The notes below the pieces were generated by a model, which was not told the origin of the DNA, did no database searches, and worked only from the letters and a program-made list of their open reading frames with translations. A stretch of DNA of 64,000 nucleotides from Paenibacillus antibioticophila (lineage in GTDB: Bacteria; Bacillota; Bacilli; Paenibacillales; Paenibacillaceae). The stretch is from assembly GCF_000455265.1 (NCBI RefSeq), contig NZ_HG005143.1:160266-224265 (forward strand). The letters run 5' to 3'. How positions within the stretch are numbered: position 1 is the first letter of the stretch; each line of letters begins with the position of its first letter. This document shows, in pieces, positions 20,368-32,679 of this stretch. Made by a program: the position numbers and the translations under genes.

Positions 20368-21249
20368 CTATTCCTTATCATCGAATACGCGCATCTGGAT
20401 TAACGAGACTGTCATCATCAGAATAAAGAAGCAGACGGCAATCGACGACGCGTAACCGAAGTTAAAGTTTTGGAAGCTTTCCGTATACAGCATCAGAACG
20501 GGAGTTAAAGTAGAATTGAGCGGTCCGCCCTGTGTTAAAATGAACGGCTCCGTGAACAAGGAAAAGGTTCCAATGGTGGACAGTACCGTGCAGAACAACA
20601 GCATTTTTTTCACCAGCGGAATCGTTATGAAGAAGAAACTTTTAATCTTTGTCGCTCCATCCACGTAAGCCGCCTCGTAAAGATCCTTTGAAATATTTTG
20701 CAATCCCGTCATTAATAGCAGCATATTGTAGCCAAGCCAACGGTAGAGCACCATGATCGACACCGAGATTCTGGCCCACCACGGCGATTCAAGCCATGGA
20801 ATCGGATTATCGATGAGTCCGATATTTCGAAGCACGCTGTTGAAAAGCCCATTTTGCGTATTCAATAACAGAACGAACACGAAGGATACCGCTACGACAG
20901 ATACAAAGTTCGGAACAAACAAGGCCATCCGGAAAAAGCCTTTGCCTACCATCCAGTTGGAATTCAGCATCGATGCAAATATAAGTCCGAGGAACAGCAT
21001 CAAGGGCACATACATTAAAAAGATGATCGAGCTGTTCCACAAGGATAACCAGAAATTTTTGTCCCCGAACAATTGGACATAATTCTCAAAGCCTATGAAC
21101 GTCTTCTCGCCTGACCCATTCCAGTCCGTAAAGCTGATGTAGATGGAATAAAGAATGGGATAAAGGGAGAAGACGAAGAACAGGATGAAATAAGGCGAGA
21201 TGTAAATATAGGGAGCTATTTTCAACTGCTTATTTAATCTGGATGTCAT
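20368..21249 (-). CDS. sugar ABC transporter permease (UgpA/MalF type)
   Basis: A 293-aa membrane permease of the same importer, beginning with a short basic segment and the first helix at about 15-38 (YFILFFVFSLYPILYSIYIS). Its EAA loop has LYEAAYVDGATKIKSFFFI near 195-215. It lies 32 nt after the binding-protein gene and 14 nt ahead of the next permease. Confidence 0.92.
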   Translation of the reverse strand: MTSRLNKQLKIAPYIYISPYFILFFVFSLYPILYSIYISFTDWNGSGEKTFIGFENYVQLFGDKNFWLSLWNSSIIFLMYVPLMLFLGLIFASMLNSNWMVGKGFFRMALFVPNFVSVVAVSFVFVLLLNTQNGLFNSVLRNIGLIDNPIPWLESPWWARISVSIMVLYRWLGYNMLLLMTGLQNISKDLYEAAYVDGATKIKSFFFITIPLVKKMLLFCTVLSTIGTFSLFTEPFILTQGGPLNSTLTPVLMLYTESFQNFNFGYASSIAVCFFILMMTVSLIQMRVFDDKE

Positions 21250-21281
21250 ATCGTCCCCTCCAATCCTATCAGAAATATGCG

Positions 21282-22607
21282 CTATTCTCTTTTTGTTTTG
21301 CTGCGAAGCTCGTCCGCCATTTCCTTTAATGCCTGCTCAAGGCTTGAATTGTTAAGGAATACCTTGGCCCATACATCAGTCATCAGCTTGTTAGCCATTG
21401 GGAAATCGGAAGTATAGGCGAGCGGATAGGTATTTGCCAGGGACTCAGCATAAACCTTGCGGATCGCTTGGTTGTTAAAGTAGGTTGAAGGCTCATCAAT
21501 AGCCGGGTTATTATCGATCATCATCGCCGGGAACAGGCCTGCATCGGACATCATTTTCACCTGGTTCTCTTCACTGCCCAGCATAAATTCGATGAACTGC
21601 CATGCTTCTTCCGGATGCTTGGAATTTTTGTTAATAGCCAGGTTGGAGCCGCCTTGGTTGGCGCCCGAATACTTGTCGTCCTTGGACCACTTCGGCATCA
21701 TGGCTACGGACCATTTTCCGCTGTCGGACGGAGAATATTGATTTTCAATAATGGCGTCATGCCATGATCCGCCTACCACGGTTGCAACCTGTCCGTCACG
21801 GATTCCGTTGCCCCATTGGTCTGTATTGGCACGGGCATCGTACACGAGATTTTCCTGTTGCATCTTAATCAAGTAATCCGCGATTTCTTGAATTTCCGGG
21901 GAATCCACGGCTACCTTTCCTTGGTCGTCAAAATACCACAGCCCGCGCTGCCACATCATGGATTCAAATACCCGGTTGCTGGAGTTCGTTTTGGAGTCTC
22001 CGTACATGAATGCACCGGTCTTTTCCTTCACCAGCTTGGCAGCCTCGTAATAATCTTCCCAGGTCTGGATCGTCTGGGATACCTCAACCGGATCGGTTGG
22101 AAGTCCTGCTTGAGCAAACAAGTCATTCCGGTAAAACATGACGACCGGGCCGCTATCCCATGGCATAGCGTAGGTTTTGCCGTCCTTCGTCGCATCCTCC
22201 CACTTGTATGGGCTCATCTTGTCTTTGTAAGGCGCTACTTTATCCGTAATATCCAGCAAGGAATCAATCTGTACAATTTGCGCCAGGTTGGTGGATTCTA
22301 CGGTAATGATATCCGGCACGGCATCTCCCGTGTTCGAGGTGATCAAGTATTTGGAATACAAATCCGTGGATTTCATATTCTGAAATTCAACCTCAATGTT
22401 CGGATATTTCGCCTGAAACGCTTCCATATTCAGGTCAAGTCCATCCTTGGCCGTTTCCCAGGTCCACACTACCAGCTTGACCTTCTCGTCGCCATTGCCT
22501 TGTCCCGCCGCCGAGGAATTGTTGTTCTTATTGCCTGAGCAAGCCGTAGCCAGCAAAGAAATCATTAAGCAAGCAATAAGCAAATAGGCTATACTTTTCT
22601 TTCTCAT
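21282..22607 (-). CDS. extracellular sugar-binding lipoprotein
   Basis: A 441-aa family 1 solute-binding protein. The signal peptide ends in the lipobox LLATAC (cysteine at residue 23), followed by a Gly/Asn/Ser linker. The body carries typical blocks such as VWTWETAKDG, AMPWDSGPVVMFYRNDLF and the C-terminal QALKEMADELRSK. It is the first gene of the ABC operon. Its promoter region contains the palindrome TGAAAGGGCTTTCA, which is also found at the second LacZ promoter. The two-component system ending 167 nt upstream probably controls it. Confidence 0.92.
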   Translation of the reverse strand: MRKKSIAYLLIACLMISLLATACSGNKNNNSSAAGQGNGDEKVKLVVWTWETAKDGLDLNMEAFQAKYPNIEVEFQNMKSTDLYSKYLITSNTGDAVPDIITVESTNLAQIVQIDSLLDITDKVAPYKDKMSPYKWEDATKDGKTYAMPWDSGPVVMFYRNDLFAQAGLPTDPVEVSQTIQTWEDYYEAAKLVKEKTGAFMYGDSKTNSSNRVFESMMWQRGLWYFDDQGKVAVDSPEIQEIADYLIKMQQENLVYDARANTDQWGNGIRDGQVATVVGGSWHDAIIENQYSPSDSGKWSVAMMPKWSKDDKYSGANQGGSNLAINKNSKHPEEAWQFIEFMLGSEENQVKMMSDAGLFPAMMIDNNPAIDEPSTYFNNQAIRKVYAESLANTYPLAYTSDFPMANKLMTDVWAKVFLNNSSLEQALKEMADELRSKTKRE

Positions 22608-22663
22608 TATTAGTAACCCTCCTTAGATGTGTACCGCTTCTTTCACTAGTATCTTAAAATGTC

Positions 22664-22677
22664 TGAAAGGGCTTTCA
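22664..22677. promoter_or_regulatory. cre-like palindrome ahead of the ABC operon
   Basis: TGAAAGGGCTTTCA differs from an ideal cre core (TGAAAGCGCTTTCA) at one base. On the minus strand it overlaps a possible -35 (ATGAAA) with TAAGAT 16 bp downstream. The second LacZ promoter has the near-identical TGAAAAGGCTTTCA in the same position. CcpA or a LacI-type repressor is the likely binder. Confidence 0.5.
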
Positions 22678-22720
22678 TACTGACATATGTTTTATATTAG
22701 TGTCCTCTTTTCCGATAAAT

Positions 22721-22747
22721 AAAAAAATGCCCAAAAAGGCAGGGCAT
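22721..22747 (-). terminator. terminator of the two-component operon
   Basis: ATGCCC and GGGCAT arms (22727-22732 with 22742-22747) with a T run on the minus strand (22726-22721), 27 nt after the response-regulator stop. Confidence 0.7.
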
Positions 22748-22773
22748 TGGAGTATTTTTGTTGGAATCCGGCG

Positions 22774-23991
22774 TCATTTTGTTTGAATTCTGTACTGGCC
22801 AGGCGTAAGCTCGGCTCTTTTCTTAAACCATTTGGAGAAATATTTGACGTCCTGAATGCCGACCTTCTCAGCCACTTCCTCTGTACGGATCGTAGTTGCG
22901 CTTAGCAGCTCCTTGGCCTTTTCCAGCCTGCGCTCAGAAATAAAGGAAATGATGCTGCTTCCTGTAGCCTCCTTAAAAATCGTGCTGAAATAGCTGCGGC
23001 TCACGCCGATTTGCGAGGCCACATCCGCCGCACGCAGGTCGTCCTGCAGATGTTGATCGATGTAATCGATCGCTCTAATAATGTCCTCCTTATGGGTATC
23101 CTGCAGCAGCACCAAGCTAGCTTCAATTCCCCATAACCGGAACAAGGCTTCGGCCTGACGGAGCCATTCGTCCTCACCGTTGATTACCGTGCTTTGTCTC
23201 CACGCCAGTCCGCTATGCTTCAGCTGCATCTCTACCAATGAGGATTGAACGAGCGATAAACAGGACTGATGCGCGACCACTATAGCAGTGCGGTCACCGA
23301 TCTGCAAAAAATCGATTTGGCCAGCGCCAGCAGCCATAATATGTTTCCATGAATTTCGAAGGGATTGCATGCCTCCCCCTTCTTCTTCAGGAAAATACAA
23401 AAACAGGATATAGCACTTCTTGAGCATCCAATGCCATTCGGCTCTGAGCTTCTGGAGTAATTGTTGCTTGGCCGTGTAGTCGTTTTGATGCAGCCATGTG
23501 CCCAGTGCTTCCTCTCCGTCGCTTTTCATTTCTGAAGAAGGGGAATCTCCTGCCCATGCGGCAGTCTGGCGAGCGAGTACCCGTTGATCAAATTGCTGAC
23601 GAATCCGCTCAAGAGCAAGCTCCATATGCTCATCATCCATGTCTGTCTTTACGATATAATCATGGACACCGATCTGAATTCCACTCTTCGCATACACGAA
23701 ATCTCGATGGCAGCTTAATAATAGAATTGCCGTATCCGGCGCCTCTTCTTTAATTTTTTTGGCCAGTTCAATCCCATCCATCTCCGGCATAACAATATCC
23801 GTGATCACCAGTTGCGGACGGTACTCCACAAACTTCTGCCAGCCCACGCTGCCGTTAGGCGCATCGTCAACCACCACCATGCCATGCTTCTCCCAATCCG
23901 TTGTCATACGAAGACCTTTACGTACCAGCTGCTCGTCATCCACGATGAGCACTTGAATTAAAGATGCATGTCCACTGTTGTCTTTAACCAT
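22774..23991 (-). CDS. response regulator with AraC-type output (YesN-like)
   Basis: A 405-aa response regulator. The receiver domain is at about 12-130 with acidic pocket VDDE (18-20), phosphoacceptor D65 in LVITDIVMPEMDG, and the conserved lysine in VKTDMDD. A linker follows, then an AraC DNA-binding domain at about 300-402 (DVASQIGVSRSYFSTIFKE and KVGIQDVKYFSKWFKKR). The ATG at 23991 overlaps the end of the kinase gene by 34 nt, so the two are translationally linked. It probably controls the adjacent galactoside ABC operon and perhaps the second LacZ gene, which has paired direct repeats ahead of its promoter. Confidence 0.92.
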   Translation of the reverse strand: MVKDNSGHASLIQVLIVDDEQLVRKGLRMTTDWEKHGMVVVDDAPNGSVGWQKFVEYRPQLVITDIVMPEMDGIELAKKIKEEAPDTAILLLSCHRDFVYAKSGIQIGVHDYIVKTDMDDEHMELALERIRQQFDQRVLARQTAAWAGDSPSSEMKSDGEEALGTWLHQNDYTAKQQLLQKLRAEWHWMLKKCYILFLYFPEEEGGGMQSLRNSWKHIMAAGAGQIDFLQIGDRTAIVVAHQSCLSLVQSSLVEMQLKHSGLAWRQSTVINGEDEWLRQAEALFRLWGIEASLVLLQDTHKEDIIRAIDYIDQHLQDDLRAADVASQIGVSRSYFSTIFKEATGSSIISFISERRLEKAKELLSATTIRTEEVAEKVGIQDVKYFSKWFKKRAELTPGQYRIQTK

Positions 23992-25655
23992 GATAAAGTC
24001 ACCTTCGTTCCCTTATTTCTGTCAGATTCTATCGAGAGACCATAGCTATCGCCATAGTGCTGTTTAATTCGTTCATCCACATTCCTAAGGCCCAGTCCGC
24101 CTTGCTTGCCGGGAATCTTGCGGCCCGACGCTATATATGCCAAATGCTCCGGCTTCACGCCGATCCCGTCGTCCTCCAGCACCATATACAGCTTATTTTT
24201 CTCCGAATACACCTTCATCTTAATCCTTCCTTGTCCATCACGGAACCCGTGGAAGAAAATATTCTCAAGCAAAGGCTGAAACACCATACGCGGAATAAAA
24301 CATTCCTCCAGCCCGGGCTCCACTTCCAAATCAAAAGTAAAGGCATCGTCATAGCGATATCGCTGAATTTCAATAAAATGATAGGCGATATCAAGCTCTT
24401 TTTCTAATGGAACCAGTGTCTGCTTAAAATTGAAGCTCCCCTCAAGCACCACAATCAAATGCTGCAGCATTTTATGGATTTCCGGCTGATGCGCCAGCTT
24501 GGCCTTCCATTGGATCGAATTTAGCGTATTGAACAATAAATGCGGATTAATCTGGTAATGAAGAATTTGTAATTCAGCCTCACTCTTAAGCTTTTCGGTA
24601 CGAGTGATTTCATGCATCGAAGCAATAAGCCGTTCCGTCATTTTATTAAAGCTCTCGCTTAAAAAGCCCAGCTCATCCTTCGACATGACCGGAGTTCGGA
24701 TCAATAGATCGCCTTCCCCGAATCTGCGCATGGAATGAGCTAATTTCTTGATTGGCATTGTAAAGCGGAATGAAAAAAAGCTCGCCATAGCGATACCTAG
24801 CAAAATAGCCAGGGCTGAAATAAGAATGGAATATTGTAAAATCACTGTGGAGGATTCATAAAAATCCGCATATTTGATTCTGGCTTCCACAATCCAATCT
24901 TCCATTTCCAAGGAACGGGACCAGACGATGTCATCATCGTGGTGATCATAGTCTGTCGAGGTCTGAAGCAGCGTTTGCCCTGACGGGTCCATGATCTGCA
25001 AATGGGAGCGGGTATCTTTTTCGAACGACTTAATGACCTCGATCACTGTATCCGCTTTCATATCGATTAATATTTTGCTGCCATGGGGTAAGCCGAATGC
25101 ATTCTTTAAGGGCATCATCAGACTGATCACATATTCATCGTTCTGTACTGAATAATAATCTGGAATGTGGATGGACACGTGTCTTTGCTCATAGGCAGAG
25201 ATGGTGGTCCAGAATGGCGAATTCGCCAGCTTCTCGCTGACGATCAGGTCGTTGCCTATGATTCTTCCGGAAGGAGTTACCACGGCCACTTTATACAGGT
25301 TATTGCCTAATGAGTTCAAGTAATTTTGAAAGTCCCGCTCTTCAACGAATCGGGTATAAGTTGCAGGCGGCTCATCCTCAATATAAATGGAGGAAGCTAT
25401 TAGATACGTTAATATATTGCCGGTAATTTGATCCATCTGCCGAAGATCGTTATCGATATGAATTTTCAACTGCTCCACCGCGTACATTCCGTAACTGCCG
25501 AACTGCGTATTCACGACCTCGGAGGACTTATGAAACGAGAAGTAGCTTAGTGCTCCCACAGGCAATACGGCTGCGATGAAAAAGGCAAGCAGCAGCTTGG
25601 TACGCACGCTCCCGTTATTTCTAAGTAGCTGTAATCTTCTCCAAAAGTTCTTCAT
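23958..25655 (-). CDS. sensor histidine kinase (YesM-like)
   Basis: A 565-aa membrane kinase. It has a first transmembrane helix near residues 18-38 (TKLLLAFFIAAVLPVGAL), a large extracellular sensing region, and a second helix near 275-300. Then come a HAMP domain (FTMPIKKLAHSMRRFGEGD), the His_kinase block with phosphoaccepting histidine in YQINPHLLFNTLNSIQWK, and the HATPase_c domain with EDDGIGV and GGLGLRNVDERI. The ATG at 25655 is preferred over upstream in-frame starts because it follows a GAAGG site and places the first helix near the N-terminus. Kinases of this class usually sense sugars through the partner binding protein. Confidence 0.92.
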   Translation of the reverse strand: MKNFWRRLQLLRNNGSVRTKLLLAFFIAAVLPVGALSYFSFHKSSEVVNTQFGSYGMYAVEQLKIHIDNDLRQMDQITGNILTYLIASSIYIEDEPPATYTRFVEERDFQNYLNSLGNNLYKVAVVTPSGRIIGNDLIVSEKLANSPFWTTISAYEQRHVSIHIPDYYSVQNDEYVISLMMPLKNAFGLPHGSKILIDMKADTVIEVIKSFEKDTRSHLQIMDPSGQTLLQTSTDYDHHDDDIVWSRSLEMEDWIVEARIKYADFYESSTVILQYSILISALAILLGIAMASFFSFRFTMPIKKLAHSMRRFGEGDLLIRTPVMSKDELGFLSESFNKMTERLIASMHEITRTEKLKSEAELQILHYQINPHLLFNTLNSIQWKAKLAHQPEIHKMLQHLIVVLEGSFNFKQTLVPLEKELDIAYHFIEIQRYRYDDAFTFDLEVEPGLEECFIPRMVFQPLLENIFFHGFRDGQGRIKMKVYSEKNKLYMVLEDDGIGVKPEHLAYIASGRKIPGKQGGLGLRNVDERIKQHYGDSYGLSIESDRNKGTKVTLSWLKTTVDMHL

Positions 25656-25735
25656 TCTTGTACCTTCTTGCTGCGAATAGAGCCGCCAATTTTTTTTAAC
25701 CAGTATATCAAAAGTACTCGCTAATTTGAACAAAT

Positions 25736-25763
25736 GGTGTCCCCATGAAATCATGGAGACACC
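25736..25763 (-). terminator. hairpin after the second LacZ gene
   Basis: A 13-bp stem with one mismatch (25736-25748 with 25751-25763) and a 2-nt loop, 12 nt after the LacZ stop. The T run is short (ATTTGTT on the minus strand). Confidence 0.5.
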
Positions 25764-25775
25764 TGATCCGTTCGT

Positions 25776-28805
<3,030 letters not shown>

Positions 28806-28835
28806 TCATCATTCAGCTTAGTCTGTTACACATTC

Positions 28836-28901
28836 ATTCTACTGGATGTGAAAAGGCTTTCAACCTGATTCTTGTTTGAATTAAGGGTTATTTTGTTTGA
28901 A
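28836..28901 (-). promoter_or_regulatory. promoter, palindrome and direct repeats ahead of the second LacZ gene
   Basis: On the minus strand, -35 TTGAAA (28858-28863) and -10 TAGAAT (28836-28841) are 16 bp apart. The palindrome TGAAAAGGCTTTCA (28849-28862) covers the -35. Just upstream, TTGTTTGAA occurs twice in direct orientation at 28872-28880 and 28893-28901, 21 bp apart, as expected for an AraC-type activator. Activation from the repeats and repression at the palindrome are inferred. Confidence 0.55.
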
Positions 28902-28919
28902 ATCGATGATAAGTGGAAA

Positions 28920-30071
28920 TTACCACTCGGCCACAGAACCGTCACGATGACGCCAGATCGGATTTCTCCAACGATGCGGAGCTTCAAGCGCCATCTGGAT
29001 CACATACTCTTCATTCACGGTGATGCCAAGCCCAGGTCCTTGGGGAATTTGGACATAGCCATCATTGTATGCAAATACATTCGGATCGACGATATAATCC
29101 AGCAGATCATTGCCCTGATTGTAATGGATGCCGAGACTTTGCTCCTGAATGACAGCATTGTGCGCCGTGGCATCCACCTGAAGGCAAGCCGCCAGCGCAA
29201 TCGGTCCGAGCGGACAGTGAGGGGCAACCCCTACATCGAAGGCTTCGGCCATGGCAAAAATTTTCTTGCATTCTGTGATTCCGCCCGCATGAGACAAATC
29301 AGGCTGAATGATATCTACATAACCGTCCTGCAGAAGCGATTTAAAGTTCCAGCGCGAGAACATTCTTTCTCCTGTAGCGATCGGTGTGCTGGTATGCTTC
29401 GCGATTTCGCGAAGGGCTTCATTATTCTCAGGGAGCACGGGCTCTTCAATGAACATCAGACGGAACGAATCAAGCTCCTTGGCCAGTACCTTTGCCATCG
29501 GCTTATGGATGCGGCCATGAAAATCAACGCCGATTCCGAAATCCGGTCCCACAGCGCTTCGGATTGCAGCTACTCTCTCAACAACCTTGTCCACCTTGTC
29601 ATGGGTATCAATATATTGCATCTCTTCGCTAGCATTCATCTTGATGGCTGTGAAGCCTGCGTTCTTCTTCTCTAGTGCAGCCAGCCCTACTTCTGTAGGT
29701 CGGTCTCCCCCGATCCAGGAATAGACGCGCATCGAATCTCTGCAGGCCCCTCCAAGCAATTGGTATACAGGGGCGTTAAAGTATTTGCCCTTGATATCCC
29801 ATAGCGCCTGATCGATTCCTGCAATCGCACTCATCAAAATCGGGCCTCCGCGATAAAAGCCTCCGCGGTACATGACCTGCCAATGATCCTCAATGCGAAG
29901 CGGGTCCTTGCCGATGAGGAAGTCCATCAATTCGTCTACAGCGGCTTGAACCGTATGGGCCTTGCCTTCAATAACCGGCTCGCCCCAGCCTACAATTCCC
30001 TCATCCGTCTCAATTTTGAGAAACAACCAGCGCGGCGGAACGATAAATGTCTTGTAATTCGTAATTTTCAT
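28920..30071 (-). CDS. dgoD: galactonate dehydratase (enolase superfamily)
   Basis: A 383-aa mandelate-racemase/muconate-lactonising-group enzyme. The N-terminal capping domain is followed by a TIM barrel with metal ligands in GVDFHGR, FIEEPV and ATGERMF, and the catalytic histidine in VAPHCPLGP. The [15 protein letters not shown] segment and ending match D-galactonate dehydratase, which forms 2-keto-3-deoxygalactonate. An AAGGAGAG site precedes the ATG. It is the last gene of an operon with an aldolase and a sugar-acid kinase, which together make up a DeLey-Doudoroff-type route. Other sugar-acid dehydratases of the group cannot be fully excluded. Confidence 0.87.
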   Translation of the reverse strand: MKITNYKTFIVPPRWLFLKIETDEGIVGWGEPVIEGKAHTVQAAVDELMDFLIGKDPLRIEDHWQVMYRGGFYRGGPILMSAIAGIDQALWDIKGKYFNAPVYQLLGGACRDSMRVYSWIGGDRPTEVGLAALEKKNAGFTAIKMNASEEMQYIDTHDKVDKVVERVAAIRSAVGPDFGIGVDFHGRIHKPMAKVLAKELDSFRLMFIEEPVLPENNEALREIAKHTSTPIATGERMFSRWNFKSLLQDGYVDIIQPDLSHAGGITECKKIFAMAEAFDVGVAPHCPLGPIALAACLQVDATAHNAVIQEQSLGIHYNQGNDLLDYIVDPNVFAYNDGYVQIPQGPGLGITVNEEYVIQMALEAPHRWRNPIWRHRDGSVAEW

Positions 30072-30083
30072 ATAATTCTCTCC

Positions 30084-30728
30084 TTATCCTCTAGCCCTTG
30101 TAATTGCTGCTTTGAACCTTTGAGCCAATTCCGTAATATCTTCGTATCTCTCTTCTGCAATCGCCGCCTTGTTCAGCAGAGAGCTGCCCAGGCCTACGGC
30201 CACTGCCCCTGCGTGAATAAATTCGGCTACATTGTCCAGCGTCACGCCGCCCGTCGGCATCATCGGAATTCCCGCCAGCGGTGCCGAGACCTCCTTGATA
30301 TAGCTGGCACCTAGTGTTGCTCCCGGGAAAATCTTCAGTACGTCCGCCCCCCATTCATAGCCCTTGGCAATTTCGGTAGGGGTCATCACGCCTGGAATGG
30401 AGATACGTCCATAGCGATTTGTTATTTTAATCGTCGCTTCATCCAGGATCGGCGAGAAGATAAAATCCGCTCCTGCTTGAAGCGCCTTTTCTGCTACTCT
30501 CGCATTCATTACGGTACCGGCACCGACCAGCACCTGCCCGCCGTATTTCTCTTTCAGCAAAGGAATAAGCTCGAAGACTCCCTCGGAATCCACCGTAATC
30601 TCCAATGCTTCCACTCCGCCGGCTACCAGCGCATCGGTAATAAGCTGCACCTTATCGCTCGGCGGTCTTCGCACAACGGCTACGATGCCTGAATTCATCA
30701 ATTTGTCCAATTGCTCTTGCTTCGTCAC
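30084..30728 (-). CDS. KDPG/KDPGal-type aldolase
   Basis: A class I aldolase of the KDPG/KHG family, about 214 aa. The catalytic glutamate is in ALEITVDS, VGAGTV lies near residue 70, and the Schiff-base lysine is in DVLKIFPGA (about K132). It splits 2-keto-3-deoxy-6-phospho-galactonate or -gluconate to pyruvate and glyceraldehyde 3-phosphate. The frame also opens at a GTG at 30737, but GGAG would then be only 1 nt away, so the GTG at 30728 is preferred. It sits between the kinase and dehydratase genes, 12 nt ahead of the latter, which favours a galactonate role. Confidence 0.88.
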   Translation of the reverse strand: MTKQEQLDKLMNSGIVAVVRRPPSDKVQLITDALVAGGVEALEITVDSEGVFELIPLLKEKYGGQVLVGAGTVMNARVAEKALQAGADFIFSPILDEATIKITNRYGRISIPGVMTPTEIAKGYEWGADVLKIFPGATLGASYIKEVSAPLAGIPMMPTGGVTLDNVAEFIHAGAVAVGLGSSLLNKAAIAEERYEDITELAQRFKAAITRARG

Positions 30729-30741
30729 TTCCCCCACACTC

Positions 30742-31698
30742 CTATCGTTTTACGTTTTGATAGTCTTGATCACCCTTCATCATATTCAGCAGCTCCGCTT
30801 CATTGGGGAGTCCTTCCACATCACCATTAACACTTACTGCGATCGCTCCCATGGCACTGGCTCTGCGAACGGCCTGTTCAAGTGTTTCTCCATGCAGAAG
30901 CCCGCTGATGAAGCCCGCAGCAAACGCATCTCCTGCTCCTACGGGGTCCACCTCCTCTGCCGGAAAAGGGGCCATATAACCGCTATCCTGCTCCGACTGG
31001 AAGTACGCCCCTTTGCTGCCAAGCTTCACGACAACGCCCGCTACCCCTGGCTTTAACAAAGCTGAGGCAATATCCTCAGGCTGCGTGCAGCCTGTCAACA
31101 GCTCACCCTCGTCCAATCCGGGCAGGATGTAGTCTGCCGAGCCAGCCAGCTCCAGCAATACTTCTTTGGCCGCTTCCTCACTGTCCCAGAGCTTCCAGCG
31201 TACATTGGGATCAAAAACGATTTTCAAGCCAAGCTTCTTGGCTGATGCAACGGCCTTGCGCGTGAGTGCCAGGCAATCCGGGCTCAGCGCAGGAGTAATT
31301 CCTGTAATATGCAAAATTTTAAACCCCGCCAGATACGCTTCATCCAGCTCATCCGGGTGCATCATACTTGCCGCAGAATGACGCCGGTAATAATAGACCT
31401 GTGTCTTCCCCTTGGTGCGTTGCTCCTTAAAGTAAACGCCCGTAGGAGCATCGCCGGTATGCCGGCATCTTGATATATCGATGCCATATCCCCTAATTTG
31501 GTGAAGCACATAACGGCCGAAAGGATCATCCCCCAGCTTGCTGAACCATCCCACGCGATGTCCCAATTTGGCCAACCCGATCGCAACGTTGGATTCGGCC
31601 CCGGCCATTTGCTTGTTAAATTGGTGAACATACTCCAGCGGCAGGTTCTTATCCGAGCTGAACAGCACCATGGATTCGCCAAAGGTTACTACCTCCAC
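30742..31698 (-). CDS. kdgK: 2-keto-3-deoxy-sugar-acid kinase (PfkB family)
   Basis: A 318-aa ribokinase/PfkB family kinase. The first PfkB signature region GAESNVAIGLAKLGHRVGW is near residues 33-51, and the second with the catalytic aspartate, DPVGAGDAFAAGF, is near 240-252. The sequence resembles 2-dehydro-3-deoxygluconokinases. In this operon it would phosphorylate the product of the galactonate dehydratase for the aldolase. It could also serve the uxuAB pathway, which ends in 2-keto-3-deoxygluconate and has no kinase of its own here. The start is a GTG 7 nt after AGGAGG. Confidence 0.85.
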   Translation of the reverse strand: MEVVTFGESMVLFSSDKNLPLEYVHQFNKQMAGAESNVAIGLAKLGHRVGWFSKLGDDPFGRYVLHQIRGYGIDISRCRHTGDAPTGVYFKEQRTKGKTQVYYYRRHSAASMMHPDELDEAYLAGFKILHITGITPALSPDCLALTRKAVASAKKLGLKIVFDPNVRWKLWDSEEAAKEVLLELAGSADYILPGLDEGELLTGCTQPEDIASALLKPGVAGVVVKLGSKGAYFQSEQDSGYMAPFPAEEVDPVGAGDAFAAGFISGLLHGETLEQAVRRASAMGAIAVSVNGDVEGLPNEAELLNMMKGDQDYQNVKR

Positions 31699-31721
31699 CT
31701 TTATCCCTCCTTTTAGTTATA

Positions 31722-31834
31722 GATCATATCTTTGTTTTGTTCTCCATGTTTAATTTCCTATAGATATGATCAATACTTAATGAAAATAAGAAAATACACA
31801 CATTTCATGAGTTATTCCCATAATAGATATGATC
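31722..31834. promoter_or_regulatory. three copies of a GntR-type operator
   Basis: AGATATGATC occurs at 31763-31772 and 31825-31834 and, inverted, at 31722-31731. The core AGAT-N3-ATCT is partly symmetric, as for FadR/FCD regulators. The three copies fill the 249-bp gap between the divergent kinase and regulator genes, so one regulator could control both directions. Confidence 0.55.
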
Positions 31835-31947
31835 TTTTTGAGGTAATGATATTACCTTTGGTTTTGTGTGTCAATCTTTATTTCTATGAGGAGAAACCGA
31901 ATAGGTTATGCTAAAATGAACATGACAGAGTAGACCAAACAGGGGAA

Positions 31948-32622
31948 ATGGATGAGATGAAGAAGACAGCCTTTACAGCTACAATAGATCAGATCAAAGA
32001 GAAGATCATTGGCGGGGAATGGCCCCCCGGCTCCCGCATTCCGACTCTTCAACAGCTTTCGAAAGAGCTGGGGGTAGGTGTCTCTACAGTGAGAGAGGCC
32101 TTGCGAACCCTGGAAAGCCAGGGAAACATCAGTATTGAGCATGGCCGGGGAATGTACGTGAGGAACGACCCCTTGTTACTGGAGGATCCGACTGCAAACC
32201 TGAAGGAGCTTGGAGATATTTCGCTAGTTAAGCTGCTCGAAGCAAGGATCCTTATCGAACCTGCTCTAGCGGCATTAAGTGCGGAAAGGGCCACACTCCC
32301 CGAGGTTAAACAATTAAGAGAGCTTGCTGATAATATGGTGCTGCAAATGGAGGAGGGAGGTCCTTTTCTGGATACCGACCTTGCCTTTCACCGCCTAATT
32401 GCAGAGTCTGCCCAACAGCCTGTCTTATTCCGGATGATGGAGTCCATATTCCCGCTGCTCTCTGAAGGCCGCAAGTATACAAACACACTGCCTCATATGA
32501 GAACAAAGGCTTCCAACTACCATGTCCTGATTGCTATTGCAATAGAAGAACGGCACAGTGAACAGGCAAGACAGCTTATGTATCACCATATCAAAGATAT
32601 GCTGGAAGCGCTAAAAAAATAA
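31948..32622 (+). CDS. GntR family regulator with FCD domain, galactonate-associated
   Basis: A 224-aa FadR-type regulator. The winged helix is at 5-75, with GGEWPPGSRIPTLQQLSKE and VSTVREALRTLESQG, and the helical FCD domain follows with DLAFHRLIAESAQQP and a HHIKDM near the end. An in-frame ATG at 31957 is an alternative start with better spacing to AGGGGAA. It is divergent from the galactonate operon, and three similar operator-like sites lie between them. Control of the dgo-like genes by galactonate or a keto-deoxy acid is inferred. Confidence 0.88.
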   Translation: MDEMKKTAFTATIDQIKEKIIGGEWPPGSRIPTLQQLSKELGVGVSTVREALRTLESQGNISIEHGRGMYVRNDPLLLEDPTANLKELGDISLVKLLEARILIEPALAALSAERATLPEVKQLRELADNMVLQMEEGGPFLDTDLAFHRLIAESAQQPVLFRMMESIFPLLSEGRKYTNTLPHMRTKASNYHVLIAIAIEERHSEQARQLMYHHIKDMLEALKK

Positions 32623-32679
32623 GCAGGAAGCAGAAGCGTTCGCCTTTATGAGCGGAAGTTAAGAGAAGGAGATTACACC

